Shown here: positions 8,369 through 17,743 of the stretch, in pieces
Numbering within the stretch: position 1 is the first letter of the stretch
Layout: every line of letters starts with the position of its first letter
Source of the DNA: Arenimonas sp.
GTDB lineage: Bacteria > Pseudomonadota > Gammaproteobacteria > Xanthomonadales > Xanthomonadaceae
Reading direction: 5' to 3'
DNA length: 64,000 bases
Assembly (NCBI RefSeq): GCF_022842045.1
Contig: NZ_JALHQI010000008.1
Location: 1 to 64,000 of the forward strand
Translations under genes and position numbers: made by a program
Notes under the pieces: model-generated
What the model was told of the DNA's origin: nothing
Database searches by the model: none
The model's input: the letters and a program-made list of their open reading frames with translations, nothing else

Positions 8369-8890
8369 ATGTCCAGCAACGAGCGCGATCGCAATCGCGG
8401 GGAAAGCGACGACGGCTTCATCGAGAAGCTGGTCGCCGTCAACCGCGTCTCCAAGACCGTCAAGGGCGGTCGTCAGTTCACCTTCACCGCGCTGACCGTG
8501 GTCGGCGACGGTGCCGGCAAGGTCGGCTTCGGCTACGGCAAGGCGCGTGAAGTGCCGGTCGCCATCCAGAAGTCGATGGAATACGCCCGCAAGGCGATGG
8601 TCCAGGTCGACCTCAACGAAGGCACCCTGTGGCACCCGGTCAAGGCCGGCCACGGCGCCGCCCGCGTCTACATGCAGCCCGCCTCGGAAGGTACCGGCGT
8701 GATCGCCGGCGGCGCCATGCGCGCCGTGCTCGAAGCGGTCGGCGTGAAGAACGTGCTGGCCAAGGCCGTCGGCTCGCGCAACCCGATCAACCTGGTCCGC
8801 GCCACCGTCAAGGGCCTGACCGAGACCACCTCGCCGGCGCGCATCGCCGCCAAGCGTGGCAAGAAGCTCGAGGAGATCCTCAATGGCTGA
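8369..8890 (+). CDS. rpsE: 30S ribosomal protein S5
   Basis: S5 (173 aa) is at the mRNA entry channel and affects decoding accuracy. The dsRBD-like N-terminal domain contains [21 protein letters not shown] (residues 11-31), and the C-terminal domain has [21 protein letters not shown]. The stop overlaps the rpmD start by 8 nt. The start codon follows a 91-nt gap with hairpins but no convincing promoter. Confidence 0.98.
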   Translation: MSSNERDRNRGESDDGFIEKLVAVNRVSKTVKGGRQFTFTALTVVGDGAGKVGFGYGKAREVPVAIQKSMEYARKAMVQVDLNEGTLWHPVKAGHGAARVYMQPASEGTGVIAGGAMRAVLEAVGVKNVLAKAVGSRNPINLVRATVKGLTETTSPARIAAKRGKKLEEILNG

Positions 8891-9065
8891 GAAGACCGTC
8901 AAGGTTCGCCTGGTGAAGGGCCTCCGTGGCTGCCAGGCCCGCCACCGCCTTTCCGTGAAGGCCCTCGGCCTGAACAAGCTCAATGATGTCCGCGAGCTCA
9001 AGGACTCCCCGTCCGTGCGCGGCCTGATCAACCAGGTGCATTACCTGGTTCGCGTCGAGTCCTGA
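8883..9065 (+). CDS. rpmD: 50S ribosomal protein L30
   Basis: L30 (60 aa) is a small 50S protein near helix 38. The ATG at 8883 gives [17 protein letters not shown], which fits the family; it lies inside the end of rpsE (8-nt overlap), so translation is probably coupled. The frame is open further upstream to 8856 only because it overlaps rpsE. The middle motif [19 protein letters not shown] is conserved. Confidence 0.96.
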   Translation: MAEKTVKVRLVKGLRGCQARHRLSVKALGLNKLNDVRELKDSPSVRGLINQVHYLVRVES

Positions 9066-9085
9066 GCGAGCCAAGGAGAAACCAT

Positions 9086-9523
9086 ATGAAGCTCAATACC
9101 CTCAAGCCCGCCGACGGCGCCCGCAAGGATCGCGTCCGCGTCGGTCGCGGCATCGGCTCCGGCCTCGGCAAGACCGCGGGTCGCGGCCACAAGGGCTCGT
9201 TCGCGCGCGCCGGCAAGGGCAAGATCAAGGCCGGCTTCGAAGGCGGCCAGATGCCCATCTACAAGCGCCTGCCGAAGGTCGGCTTCCGCTCGAAGCTGAA
9301 GAACGACACCGCCGAAGTGCTGCTGTACCAGCTCGACAAGCTCGAGGCCGGCGAGATCGACTTCGCCGCCCTGCGCGCCGCCAAGCTCGTGCCGGCCAAC
9401 GCCAAGCAGGCCAAGGTCGTCAAGAAGGGCGACGTCACCAAGAAGTTCGTGCTCAAGGGTCTGCTCGCGACGGCCGGTGCCAAGGCCGCCGTGGAAGCGG
9501 CCGGCGGCAGCGTGACGGAGTAA
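9086..9523 (+). CDS. rplO: 50S ribosomal protein L15
   Basis: L15 (145 aa) is a late-assembly protein deep in the 50S core. The Gly/Arg-rich N-terminal extension ([20 protein letters not shown], residues 20-39) and [17 protein letters not shown] (residues 52-68) are diagnostic. A GGAG ribosome site overlaps the sequence before ATG 9086. The stop is 4 nt before the secY start. Confidence 0.98.
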   Translation: MKLNTLKPADGARKDRVRVGRGIGSGLGKTAGRGHKGSFARAGKGKIKAGFEGGQMPIYKRLPKVGFRSKLKNDTAEVLLYQLDKLEAGEIDFAALRAAKLVPANAKQAKVVKKGDVTKKFVLKGLLATAGAKAAVEAAGGSVTE

Positions 9524-9527
9524 GGCC

Positions 9528-10898
9528 TTGACGCAGTCCACGTCCGCCGCAAGCGCCCTGGGTGGGCTCGGTAAGTTCACCGAGCTCCGCCAGCGCCTGG
9601 TCTTCGTGATCCTTGCGCTGATCGTCTACCGCATCGGCAGCTACATCCCGGTGCCGGGCATCGATCCGCAGCGGATGCTGGAACTGATGGAGGCCCAGCA
9701 GGGCACCATCGTGGACATGTTCAACATGTTCTCGGGTGGCGCCCTGAACCGCTTCAGCCTGTTCGCGCTGAACGTCATTCCGTACATCTCGTCCTCCATC
9801 ATCGTGCAGCTCATGGGCCAGATCTACGAGCCCTGGAAGGCGATGAAGAAGGAAGGCGAAAGCGGCCGGCGCAAGCTGACCCAGTACTCGCGCATCGGCG
9901 CCGTCGTGCTGGCCGTGGTCCAGGCCGGCTCGATCGCCAGCATGCTGCAGCAGCAGCCGGGCGTGGTGTACGCGCCGGGCCCGGGCTTCATCCTGACCGC
10001 CATCGTGGCCCTGACCGCCGGCACCATCTTCCTGATGTGGCTGGGCGAGCAGATCACCGAGCGCGGCATCGGCAACGGCATCTCGCTGATCATCTTCGCG
10101 GGCATCGTCGCCAGCCTGCCCGGCGCGGCCATCTCGACCGTGCAACAGGTCAGCAGCGGCGAGCTCAGCTGGTTCGCGGTCCTGGTGATCCTGGCCCTGG
10201 TGGGCGGCGTCACCTACTTCGTGGTGTTCATGGAGCGCGGCCAGCGCCGCATCACCGTGAACTACGCCCGTCGCCAGGGTGGCCGCCAGGCCTACATGAA
10301 CCAGAACTCGCACCTGCCGCTGAAGCTGAACATGGCGGGCGTGATCCCGGCCATCTTCGCCTCCAGCCTGATCATGTTCCCGGCGACCATGGTCCAGTGG
10401 TTCGGCCAGACCGGCGAGCCGACCGGCGTGGCGTGGCGCGACAACCTCAACGTTTGGCTTCAGGGCCTTAGCCAGGCGTTGGCGCCGAGCGAGCCGCTGC
10501 ACATGCTGCTCTACGGCGGCCTGATCATGGGCTTCGCCTTCTTCTACACCGCCCTGGTCTTCAACTCCCAGGAAACCGCGGACAACCTGAAGAAGTCGGG
10601 CGCCCTGGTCCCGGGCATCCGTCCGGGCAAGGCCACCGCCGACTACATCGACGGCGTGCTGACCCGCCTGACCCTGATCGGCTCGCTCTACCTGGTGCTG
10701 GTCTGCCTGCTGCCCGAGGTCATCCGTGGCTTCTGGTCGGTCCCGTTCTACTTCGGCGGCACCTCGCTGCTGATCGTGGTCGTGGTGGTGATGGACTTCA
10801 CCGCCCAGATCCAGGCCCATCTGATGTCGCATCAGTATGAGAGCCTGATGAAGAAAGCGAATCTGAAAGGTGGCGGTCGCGGTCTCACCCGCGGCTGA
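9528..10898 (+). CDS. secY: Preprotein translocase channel subunit SecY
   Basis: SecY (456 aa) is the pore of the SecYEG translocon in the inner membrane. About ten hydrophobic helices are visible, with the plug-region start [14 protein letters not shown] near residues 33-46 and the C-terminal cytoplasmic loop [19 protein letters not shown]. The only fitting start is TTG at 9528, 4 nt after rplO, with GGAGTAAGG just upstream; no in-frame ATG precedes the conserved region. The weak start may keep SecY below ribosomal-protein levels. In many relatives rpmJ would follow, but none is present here. Confidence 0.97.
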   Translation: MTQSTSAASALGGLGKFTELRQRLVFVILALIVYRIGSYIPVPGIDPQRMLELMEAQQGTIVDMFNMFSGGALNRFSLFALNVIPYISSSIIVQLMGQIYEPWKAMKKEGESGRRKLTQYSRIGAVVLAVVQAGSIASMLQQQPGVVYAPGPGFILTAIVALTAGTIFLMWLGEQITERGIGNGISLIIFAGIVASLPGAAISTVQQVSSGELSWFAVLVILALVGGVTYFVVFMERGQRRITVNYARRQGGRQAYMNQNSHLPLKLNMAGVIPAIFASSLIMFPATMVQWFGQTGEPTGVAWRDNLNVWLQGLSQALAPSEPLHMLLYGGLIMGFAFFYTALVFNSQETADNLKKSGALVPGIRPGKATADYIDGVLTRLTLIGSLYLVLVCLLPEVIRGFWSVPFYFGGTSLLIVVVVVMDFTAQIQAHLMSHQYESLMKKANLKGGGRGLTRG

Positions 10899-11020
10899 GC
10901 ACCATTGATGGGCGGTCCGCGCGGCGGCTTGGCGCGCGGATAAGCCGGTAACCGTTCCTGCGCTGGAGTAGCGCGGGGCGCCCGACCCCGGGAAGGGGGA
11001 GGGCAGTTGCCAGCTTGTCG

Positions 11021-11073
11021 CCGGAGCATGGGCACACTCCCCATGCCGGGTTTCCCGGGTCCCTGGACCCGGG
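11021..11073 (+). other. Two hairpins in the secY-rpsM gap
   Basis: GCATGGG (11026-11032) pairs with CCCATGC (11040-11046), extended by CCG/CGG outside. A second stem, CCCGGGTC (11054-11061) with GACCCGGG (11066-11073), has a 4-nt loop. Neither has a T-run. The rest of the 249-nt gap (10899-11147) holds no rpmJ or other gene that I can see. Confidence 0.5.
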
Positions 11074-11077
11074 GGGC

Positions 11078-11106
11078 TACAACTGAACCCCAAGCCCTGT
11101 TATACT
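11078..11106 (+). promoter_or_regulatory. Candidate promoter of the alpha operon
   Basis: TATACT at 11101-11106 is a good -10. The hexamer 17 bp upstream (TACAAC, 11078-11083) is a poor -35. A start near 11113 would leave a leader of about 35 nt before rpsM. Confidence 0.4.
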
Positions 11107-11147
11107 TCGTGATTCACTGCGCTCAATTTTAAGTTGGAGAACGCCTG

Positions 11148-11504
11148 ATGGCGCGCATTGCGGGTGTCAACCTGCCTGTCCAGAAGCATGTCTGGGTGGG
11201 CCTGCAGAGTATCTTTGGCATCGGCCGTACCCGGTCGAAGCTTGTTTGTGACGCGGCTGGCGTGGCCCAGGCCACCAAGATCCGCGACCTGTCCGAGCCG
11301 GAAATCGAGCGCATCCGCGCCGAAGTGGCCAAGTACATCGTCGAAGGCGACCTGCGTCGTGAAGTCGGCATGTCGATCAAGCGTCTGATGGACCTGGGCT
11401 GCTACCGCGGCCTGCGCCATCGTCGCGGCCTCCCGATGCGCGGTCAGCGTACCCGGACCAACGCCCGCACCCGCAAGGGTCCGCGCAAAGCCATCAAGAA
11501 GTAA
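11148..11504 (+). CDS. rpsM: 30S ribosomal protein S13
   Basis: S13 (118 aa) is at the top of the 30S head, bridges to 50S and contacts P-site tRNA. The start [19 protein letters not shown] and the C-terminal [26 protein letters not shown] are conserved. A TTGGAGAA ribosome site lies 5-12 nt upstream. It is the first gene of the alpha set. In E. coli S4 represses translation at the rpsM leader; a comparable fold was not evaluated here. Confidence 0.98.
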   Translation: MARIAGVNLPVQKHVWVGLQSIFGIGRTRSKLVCDAAGVAQATKIRDLSEPEIERIRAEVAKYIVEGDLRREVGMSIKRLMDLGCYRGLRHRRGLPMRGQRTRTNARTRKGPRKAIKK

Positions 11505-11513
11505 GGGCAGCCA

Positions 11514-11903
11514 ATGAACAAGCCGGCAGTCAAGACCAAGAAGAAGATCAAGCGAGTCGTCACCGACGGCATCGCCCACGTCCAAGCTTCTTTCAACAAC
11601 ACCATCGTCACCATCACCGATCGCCAGGGCAATGCGCTGTCGTGGGCCACTTCGGGCGGCGCGGGTTTCCGCGGTTCCCGCAAGTCGACCCCGTTCGCCG
11701 CACAGGTGGCCGCCGAAAAGGCCGGCAAGGCCGCCCTCGACTACGGTGTGAAGACCCTGGAAGTCCGTATCAAGGGCCCCGGCCCGGGCCGCGAGTCGGC
11801 CGTGCGTTCGCTGAACGCGGTCGGATACAAGATCACCAACATCATCGACGTCACCCCGATCCCGCACAACGGGTGCCGGCCGCCGAAGAAGCGCCGCGTC
11901 TAA
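11514..11903 (+). CDS. rpsK: 30S ribosomal protein S11
   Basis: S11 (129 aa) is in the 30S platform near the E-site. The motif [19 protein letters not shown] at residues 23-41 and the C-terminal [18 protein letters not shown] are diagnostic. It lies 9 nt after rpsM and 21 nt before rpsD. Length matches the family. Confidence 0.98.
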   Translation: MNKPAVKTKKKIKRVVTDGIAHVQASFNNTIVTITDRQGNALSWATSGGAGFRGSRKSTPFAAQVAAEKAGKAALDYGVKTLEVRIKGPGPGRESAVRSLNAVGYKITNIIDVTPIPHNGCRPPKKRRV

Positions 11904-11924
11904 CGGGAACTGGAGACTATATAA

Positions 11925-12554
11925 ATGGCTCGTTACATTGGTCCCACCTGTAAGCTCGCCCGCCGCGAAGGCGCCGACCTCAGCCTGAAGTCGCCCGCTC
12001 GCGCGATCGATTCCAAGTGCAAGCTGGAGCAGAAGCCCGGCCAGCACGGCCCGGTTGCCCGCAAGGGCAAGCTGTCCGATTACGCCACCCAGCTTCGCGA
12101 GAAGCAGAAGGTCAAGCGCATCTACGGTCTGCTGGAGCGTCAGTTCCGCTCGTACTACACCAAGGCTGCCCGCAAGAAGGGCAACACCGGCGAGACCCTG
12201 CTGCAGATGCTCGAGCAGCGCCTCGACAACGTCGTGTACCGCATGGGCTTCGCCGTCACCCGTCCGCAGGCCCGCCAGCTGGTGTCGCACAAGGGCGTGC
12301 TGGTCAACGGCAAGCCGGTGAACCTGCCGTCCTACCAGGTCAAGGCCGGCGACGCCGTCACCCTGACCGAGAAGGCGCAGAAGCACCTGAACGTCCAGGA
12401 AGCCGTCAACCTCTCCCAGCAGATGGACCTGGTCCCGAGCTGGTGCGAAGTCGATGCGAAGAAGTTCGCCGGCGTCTTCAAGGCCGTCCCGGATCGCGCC
12501 GACCTGCCCTCGGATATCAATGAAGCGCTGATCGTCGAGTTGTACTCGAAGTAA
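11925..12554 (+). CDS. rpsD: 30S ribosomal protein S4
   Basis: S4 (209 aa) nucleates 30S assembly and influences decoding fidelity; in E. coli it also autoregulates the alpha operon. The S4 RNA-binding domain with [35 protein letters not shown]-type sequence is at about residues 95-130. The N-terminal region has only two Cys residues (about 9 and 32), so a zinc-free form is likely. It is followed by rpoA after 23 nt. Confidence 0.98.
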   Translation: MARYIGPTCKLARREGADLSLKSPARAIDSKCKLEQKPGQHGPVARKGKLSDYATQLREKQKVKRIYGLLERQFRSYYTKAARKKGNTGETLLQMLEQRLDNVVYRMGFAVTRPQARQLVSHKGVLVNGKPVNLPSYQVKAGDAVTLTEKAQKHLNVQEAVNLSQQMDLVPSWCEVDAKKFAGVFKAVPDRADLPSDINEALIVELYSK

Positions 12555-12577
12555 TCCTCCCAGGAGACACCTTGACC

Positions 12578-13573
12578 ATGACGGTTACCGCCACCCAGGT
12601 GCTGCGTCCGCGCGGCCCGCACATTGAACGACTCGGTTCCAACCGCGCCAAGGTGGTCATCGAGCCGCTGGAGCGCGGCTATGGCCACACGCTGGGCAAC
12701 GCCCTGCGTCGCGTGCTGCTGTCCTCGATCCCCGGCTTCGCCATCACGGAAGTCGAGATCGATGGCGTGCTGCACGAGTACACCACCGTCGAGGGCCTGC
12801 AGGAGGACGTGCTCGAAGTCCTGCTGAACCTCAAGGACGTGGCCATCCGCATGCACAACGTGGACCACACCACGCTGACCCTGCAGAAGAAGGGCCCGGG
12901 CATCGTCACCGCCGCCGACATCAAGACCGACCACAACGTCGAGATCCTGAACGGCGACCACGTGATCGCCCACCTCACCAAGGACACGGCGCTGAACATG
13001 CGCCTGAAGATCGAGCGCGGTTTCGGCTACCAGCCTGCCGCCGATCGCCGCCGCCCGGACGAAGAGTCCCGTGCGATCGGCCGACTGGTGCTGGACGCGA
13101 CCTTCTCGCCGGTCCGCCGCGTCGCGTATGCCGTGGAAGCGGCCCGCGTGGAGCAGCGCACCGACCTGGACAAGCTGGTCCTCGAGATCGAGACCAACGG
13201 CACGATCGACGCCGAAGACGCCATCCGCACGGCCGCTGACATCCTCACGGACCAGCTGTCGGTGTTCGGCGACTTCACCCAGCGCGACCGCAGCGCCGCC
13301 AAGCCGTCCGCCACGGGCATCGACCCGGTGCTGCTGCGCCCGATCGACGACCTGGAACTGACGGTGCGTTCGGCCAACTGCCTCAAGGCCGAGAACATCT
13401 ACTACATCGGCGACCTGATCCAGCGCACCGAGGTCGAGCTGCTCAAGACCCCGAACCTGGGCAAGAAGTCGCTCACCGAGATCAAGGAAGTGCTGGCACA
13501 GCGCGGCTTGTCCCTCGGCATGAAGCTGGAGAACTGGCCGCCGGCCGGCCTGCAGCAGGGCATGCTGGGCTGA
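12578..13573 (+). CDS. rpoA: RNA polymerase subunit alpha
   Basis: RpoA (331 aa) dimerises to seed RNA polymerase assembly, and its C-terminal domain contacts activators and UP elements. The N-terminal domain holds [20 protein letters not shown] (residues about 28-47) and the C-terminal domain holds [22 protein letters not shown] chose ATG 12578 because AGGAGA lies 10 nt upstream. An in-frame TTG at 12572 would sit only 4 nt from that site. The sequence agrees closely with my memory of Xanthomonas RpoA. Confidence 0.98.
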   Translation: MTVTATQVLRPRGPHIERLGSNRAKVVIEPLERGYGHTLGNALRRVLLSSIPGFAITEVEIDGVLHEYTTVEGLQEDVLEVLLNLKDVAIRMHNVDHTTLTLQKKGPGIVTAADIKTDHNVEILNGDHVIAHLTKDTALNMRLKIERGFGYQPAADRRRPDEESRAIGRLVLDATFSPVRRVAYAVEAARVEQRTDLDKLVLEIETNGTIDAEDAIRTAADILTDQLSVFGDFTQRDRSAAKPSATGIDPVLLRPIDDLELTVRSANCLKAENIYYIGDLIQRTEVELLKTPNLGKKSLTEIKEVLAQRGLSLGMKLENWPPAGLQQGMLG

Positions 13574-13602
13574 GCCCGGTAATTCACTAAGGAACCACGA
13601 CC

Positions 13603-13983
13603 ATGCGCCACCAGAACTCCGGACGCAAATTCAGCCGTACCAGCGCGCATCGCGAAGCGATGTTCAGCAACATGGCTGCGTCCCTGATCAAGCACGAACT
13701 GATCCGTACCACCCTGCCCAAGGCCAAGGAACTGCGCCGCGTCGCCGAGCCGCTCATCACCATCGGCAAGACCGATGGCGTGGCGAACCGTCGCCTGGCC
13801 ATGTCCCGCCTGCGTGACAAGGAAGCGGTCGGCAAGCTGTTCGTCGAGCTGGGCCCGCGTTACCAGGCCCGTCCCGGCGGCTACCTGCGCATCCTCAAGT
13901 GCGGCTTCCGTCCGGGCGACAACGCCCCGATGGCCTACGTCGAACTGGTGGACCGCCCGCAGGCGGCGGCCGACGCCGAGTAA
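13603..13983 (+). CDS. rplQ: 50S ribosomal protein L17
   Basis: L17 (126 aa) is near the tunnel exit. The N-terminus [24 protein letters not shown] and the end [28 protein letters not shown] are the family signatures. It is the last gene of the alpha set, 29 nt after rpoA, and is followed by a strong terminator 24 nt after its stop. Confidence 0.98.
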   Translation: MRHQNSGRKFSRTSAHREAMFSNMAASLIKHELIRTTLPKAKELRRVAEPLITIGKTDGVANRRLAMSRLRDKEAVGKLFVELGPRYQARPGGYLRILKCGFRPGDNAPMAYVELVDRPQAAADAE

Positions 13984-14006
13984 GGCAGCGGCAGACGCAA
14001 GACACC

Positions 14007-14037
14007 AAGACCCCGGCTCCGGCCGGGGTCTTCGTTT
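14007..14037 (+). terminator. Intrinsic terminator of the ribosomal operons
   Basis: AAGACCCCGG (14007-14016) pairs with CCGGGGTCTT (14023-14032) across the loop CTCCGG, followed by CGTTT. This 10-bp stem is the clear end of the alpha operon. Confidence 0.85.
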
Positions 14038-14107
14038 CAGGCCTCCGAAACTTCTCCGCGCCCGCGCGGTCTGTGTAACCTGAGTCCACCCGACACCGGA
14101 TCCCGAG

Positions 14108-14620
14108 ATGACCGCCAACCCCTTCGCCTGGTCCTTCCGCGCGCAGTACCTCACCGGGTTCGTACTTTGCTTCGGGCTCATCGGATATGCGCTCTACGTG
14201 CAGTTCGGCATGCTGATGCTGCCGTGCCCGCTGTGCATCCTGCAGCGCATCGCGTTCGCAGCGTTGGGGCTGGTATTCCTGGTCGGCGGCCTGCACTCGC
14301 CGCGTGGCCGGCTGGGTCGTGGTATCTACGGCGCGCTTGCGTTCATCGCGGCGGGCGCCGGCGCCGGCATCGCCGGGCGCCACGTGTGGCTGCAGTCGCT
14401 GCCGCCCAGCGAAGTGCCGCTGTGCAGCAGCATGGGCCTGGATTACATGGTCGAGGCGATGGGTCCGATGAATGCGCTGTCGAAGGTGCTGGCCGGCTCC
14501 GGCGAGTGCGCCAAGGTCGATTGGACCTTCCTTGGCGTCTCCATGCCGGCATGGACCCTGGTCTGGTTCATCGGCCTGGGCCTGGGCGCGCTCTGGGCCG
14601 CGCTTCGCCGCCGCGCCTGA
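14108..14620 (+). CDS. dsbB: Disulfide bond formation protein DsbB
   Basis: DsbB (170 aa) is an inner-membrane quinone reductase that reoxidises DsbA in the periplasm. Four transmembrane segments are visible. The first Cys pair is C40-P-L-C43 after TM1, and the second periplasmic loop has C106 and C134, matching the four essential cysteines of the family. It stands alone after the ribosomal terminator, with a 70-nt gap upstream in which I see no strong promoter. The N-terminus was taken at the first ATG in frame. Confidence 0.93.
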   Translation: MTANPFAWSFRAQYLTGFVLCFGLIGYALYVQFGMLMLPCPLCILQRIAFAALGLVFLVGGLHSPRGRLGRGIYGALAFIAAGAGAGIAGRHVWLQSLPPSEVPLCSSMGLDYMVEAMGPMNALSKVLAGSGECAKVDWTFLGVSMPAWTLVWFIGLGLGALWAALRRRA

Positions 14621-14736
14621 GACGCCGCTCCCGCCGGTCCGCGCGTCCCGCGGCGAGCACCCACCAACACAGCGTCCTGACATGGCCGACACGGCGCTGT
14701 GGCATGATTTCCTTCCCACTACAAGACGGAACCCCG

Positions 14737-16131
14737 ATGAGCGCCAGCGATCGCAACCTGCAGCCCGTGTCAGTGCCCGGCGATTGGACGCCGGCCAGCT
14801 GGCGCGGCCGCATTGCGAGCCAGCAGCCGACCTATCCGGATCCCGCCGCGCTCGCGCAGGTGCAGGACGAACTGGGCCGCCTGCCGCCGCTGGTCACCTC
14901 CTGGGAAATCCTGGCCCTCAAGAAGCAGCTCGCCGAGGCGCAGGAAGGCAAGCGCTTCCTGCTCCAGGGTGGCGACTGCGCCGAGAGTTTCGCCGACTGT
15001 GAGTCCGGGCTGATCTCCAACCGCCTGAAGGTGCTGCTGCAGATGAGCCTCGTGCTCGTCCATGGCCTGCGCCTGCCGGTGGTGCGCGTCGGCCGTTTTG
15101 CCGGCCAGTACGCCAAGCCGCGTTCGGCCGACACCGAGGAGCGGGGCGGCATGACCTTGCCCAGCTACCGCGGCGACTTCATCAACCAGCCCGAATTCAC
15201 CGCCGAGGCGCGCACGCCGGATCCGCGCCGCATGGTGAAGGGCCACGCCCGCTCGGCGATGACGATGAACTTCGTCCGCGCCCTGGTCGATGGCGGCTTC
15301 GCTGACCTGCACCATCCCGAGTACTGGGACCTGGGCTGGGTCGGCCACTCGCCGCTGTCGGACGAGTACCAGAAGATGGTCGCGGCCGTGGGCGATGCCG
15401 TGCGCTTCATGGAGACCATCGCCGGCGAAGCGCTGCACAACCTCAACCGCGCCGACTTCTACACCTCGCACGAAGCGCTGCTGCTGCCCTACGAGGAAGC
15501 GTTGACGCGCCAGGTGCCGCGCCAGTGGGGCTGGTTCAACCTCTCCACCCATTTCCCGTGGATCGGCATGCGCACGGCCGCGCTCGACGGGGCGCACACC
15601 GAGTACTTCCGCGGCATCCGTAACCCCATCGCGGTGAAGATCGGCCCCTCGGTCACGCCCGACCAGCTGCTGCGCCTCACCGACGTGCTCAATCCCGAGA
15701 ACGAGCCGGGCCGGCTGAGCTATATCCATCGCATGGGCGCGGCCAAGGTCGCCAGCCAGCTGCCGCCGCTGCTCGATGCCATCCGCAAGGAGGGCCGCCG
15801 CGTGCTGTGGATCTGCGATCCCATGCACGGCAACACCGAAAGCACCAGCAACGGCTTCAAGACGCGTCGCTTCGACAACATCCGCGGCGAAGTCGAAGCC
15901 AGCTTCGAGCTGCACGCGGCCGCGGGCACCCGTCTCGGCGGCGTGCACCTGGAGCTGACCGGCGAAAACGTCACCGAATGCACCGGTGGCGCGCGCGACC
16001 TGACCGACATCGACCTCGAGCGCGCCTACCGCTCGACAGTGGACCCGCGCCTGAACTACGAGCAGTCGCTCGAGATCGCGATGCTGATCGTGCGCAAGCA
16101 GGGCCAGCTGTCGCGCCCGGCCCAGGCCTAG
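14737..16131 (+). CDS. aroG: Class II 3-deoxy-7-phosphoheptulonate (DAHP) synthase
   Basis: This enzyme (464 aa) joins phosphoenolpyruvate and erythrose 4-phosphate to start the shikimate pathway. It is the plant/actinobacterial type II form, shown by WRGRIASQQPTYPD near residue 20, LLQGGDCAESF (about 72-82), the RVGRFAGQYAKPRS segment, and WICDPMHGNT plus HLELTGENVTEC in the C-terminal half. The ATG at 14737 gives MSASDRN; the frame is open far upstream but that region is dsbB in another frame. Type II enzymes use different feedback sites from E. coli AroFGH. Confidence 0.93.
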   Translation: MSASDRNLQPVSVPGDWTPASWRGRIASQQPTYPDPAALAQVQDELGRLPPLVTSWEILALKKQLAEAQEGKRFLLQGGDCAESFADCESGLISNRLKVLLQMSLVLVHGLRLPVVRVGRFAGQYAKPRSADTEERGGMTLPSYRGDFINQPEFTAEARTPDPRRMVKGHARSAMTMNFVRALVDGGFADLHHPEYWDLGWVGHSPLSDEYQKMVAAVGDAVRFMETIAGEALHNLNRADFYTSHEALLLPYEEALTRQVPRQWGWFNLSTHFPWIGMRTAALDGAHTEYFRGIRNPIAVKIGPSVTPDQLLRLTDVLNPENEPGRLSYIHRMGAAKVASQLPPLLDAIRKEGRRVLWICDPMHGNTESTSNGFKTRRFDNIRGEVEASFELHAAAGTRLGGVHLELTGENVTECTGGARDLTDIDLERAYRSTVDPRLNYEQSLEIAMLIVRKQGQLSRPAQA

Positions 16132-16155
16132 TGCCGGGCCGGACACGCCCGCGGC

Positions 16156-17649
16156 TCAGGCGCCCTGCGCCTGGGAGTAGCCGGGCTTGCCGTCGAAGCG
16201 GTACAGGTTCTCGGTCTTGATCACGTCGAGGCCGGCCTCGGCGGCGCGCTGGAGCAGCGCCGCCACGGCCAGCGGCGAGACCCCGGCCGGCGCCCGGAAC
16301 CGGCAGCGCCAATGATCGGAGCAGAGCGTGCGCGCATTGCCCTGCGGATAGACCTTCACGCCGCGGTTGGTGATCAGCTCCAGGCTGAAGTCCGGGGCAG
16401 CCAGCGGCTGCAGGCGCTCGCCCAGCGCGGCTGGCGAACGCCCCGGGGCATCCCAGTGCAGGAACACGTCGACGCCCTCGAGTTGCTTATGCGCCGGCGG
16501 TGTCGCCAGTTGCGTAAGCTGGCGCACTGGCGAGTCGGTGCGGGCCTCCGTGCGTCCCGGGTAGTGCACGGCACGCAGGCGTACCGGCGCCTGGCCCAGT
16601 CGCTCGACCACGGCGTCGGCAAAGGCCTGGGTTCCAACCCGCCGCACGTTGCCCGCGGCCGCCACGTCGCCGGTCAGGACGCCATCCTCGAGCGTTCGCA
16701 GCCAGGCGTTGTGGATCCGCGTGGCCGGTTCGCCGCGGCCCAGGTGCACCAGCATCATCACCGCCGACAGCAGCAGGCCGGAGGGGTTGGCGATGTCCTG
16801 CCCGGCGATGTCCGGCGCCGAGCCGTGCACCGCCTCGAACATCGCCGCGCCGTAGCCGATGTTGGCCGAAGGCGCGAGCCCGATCGAGCCCGCGACCTCG
16901 GCCGCCACGTCGGACAGGATGTCGCCATAGAGGTTGGGGGTCACGATCACATCGAAGTCGCGCGGGCGCGTGGCCACCCGCGCCGTGCCGATGTCGATGA
17001 TCATGTGTTCGGTCGCGATGCCCGGATACTGCGGTGCGATCTCTTCGAAGACGGCGTGGAACAGGCCGTCCGTCAGCTTCATGATGTTGTCCTTGGTCAT
17101 GCAGGTGACCTTCCGGCGCCCATTCGCGACTGCATACTCGAAGGCATGCCGCACGATGCGCTCACAGCCGGGCCGCGTGACCAGCTTCAGGCACTGCACC
17201 ACCTCGTCGGTCTGGCGGTGTTCGATGCCGGCGTAGGTGTCTTCCTCGTTCTCGCGGACCACCACCAGGTCCATCCCCGGATGGGGGGCGGGCAGGGCGG
17301 GGTGGTAGGCAACGCAAGGCCGCACGTTGGCGAACAGCCCCAGGGTCTTGCGCAGGCTCACGTTGACGCTCTTGAAGCCGCCCCCCTGCGGCGTGGTCAG
17401 CGGCGCCTTGAGCAGGACGCCGTGCGTCGCGATCGCCTCGAGGGCGTCGCCGTCGAAGCCGGCGGCATGGCCAGCCTGGTAGGCCTTGAGGCCCAGCGAC
17501 ACTTCGTGGAAAGTGAGGGCGGGATCCGCGGCGCTCAGTACGCGCAGCGCAGCCGCCATGATTTCGGGGCCGATGCCGTCGCCATGGGCGACGGCCACGG
17601 TGCGGGCGGGGAGCGGGGCAGCCAGGGCATCACGGGCGAGCGCAGACAT
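16156..17649 (-). CDS. icd: Isocitrate dehydrogenase, two-domain Thermus type
   Basis: The enzyme (497 aa) oxidises isocitrate to 2-oxoglutarate in the TCA cycle. Residues 1-340 or so form the catalytic beta-decarboxylating dehydrogenase fold: GDGIGPEIM, the substrate segment with VSLRKTLGLFANVRP, VRENEEDTYAGIE, and NLYGDILSDVAAEVAGSIG. About 140 further residues form an extra C-terminal domain, as in the 496-aa Thermus thermophilus and Rickettsia enzymes. NAD versus NADP preference cannot be read reliably. The ATG at 17649 has GGAG 7 nt upstream. It is divergent from the small regulator at 17744 and convergent with aroG. Confidence 0.88.
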   Translation of the reverse strand: MSALARDALAAPLPARTVAVAHGDGIGPEIMAAALRVLSAADPALTFHEVSLGLKAYQAGHAAGFDGDALEAIATHGVLLKAPLTTPQGGGFKSVNVSLRKTLGLFANVRPCVAYHPALPAPHPGMDLVVVRENEEDTYAGIEHRQTDEVVQCLKLVTRPGCERIVRHAFEYAVANGRRKVTCMTKDNIMKLTDGLFHAVFEEIAPQYPGIATEHMIIDIGTARVATRPRDFDVIVTPNLYGDILSDVAAEVAGSIGLAPSANIGYGAAMFEAVHGSAPDIAGQDIANPSGLLLSAVMMLVHLGRGEPATRIHNAWLRTLEDGVLTGDVAAAGNVRRVGTQAFADAVVERLGQAPVRLRAVHYPGRTEARTDSPVRQLTQLATPPAHKQLEGVDVFLHWDAPGRSPAALGERLQPLAAPDFSLELITNRGVKVYPQGNARTLCSDHWRCRFRAPAGVSPLAVAALLQRAAEAGLDVIKTENLYRFDGKPGYSQAQGA

Positions 17650-17680
17650 ATGAACTCCAATGCACGAAAAGAAAGTCGTG

Positions 17681-17712
17681 AATATAGAATCAGATCTTGA
17701 CCCGCCGGTCAA
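17681..17712 (-). promoter_or_regulatory. icd promoter with perfect palindrome on -35
   Basis: On the minus strand TTGACC (17712-17707) is a good -35 and TCTATA (17688-17683) an acceptable -10 with 18-bp spacing. The -35 is one arm of the perfect inverted repeat TTGACC-CGCC-GGTCAA (17697-17712), which is a candidate operator for the adjacent winged-helix regulator. Confidence 0.5.
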
Positions 17713-17743
17713 CGACCCCGGGCTCGCCGCCGGGTGGACCTTC

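Noticed and set aside
10899-11147. rpmJ (L36) between secY and rpsM
   Set aside because: No short frame with the Met-Lys-Val start and the Cys/His pattern of L36 is present.
14167-16131. Apparent fusion of upstream sequence with DAHP synthase
   Set aside because: The region before 14737 is dsbB in another frame. The synthase domain starts at MSASDRN with its own ATG.
17660-17743. ATG at 17660 as start of the winged-helix regulator
   Set aside because: It would leave 10 bp to the icd start and overlay the icd promoter and palindrome. ATG 17744 has a better ribosome site.
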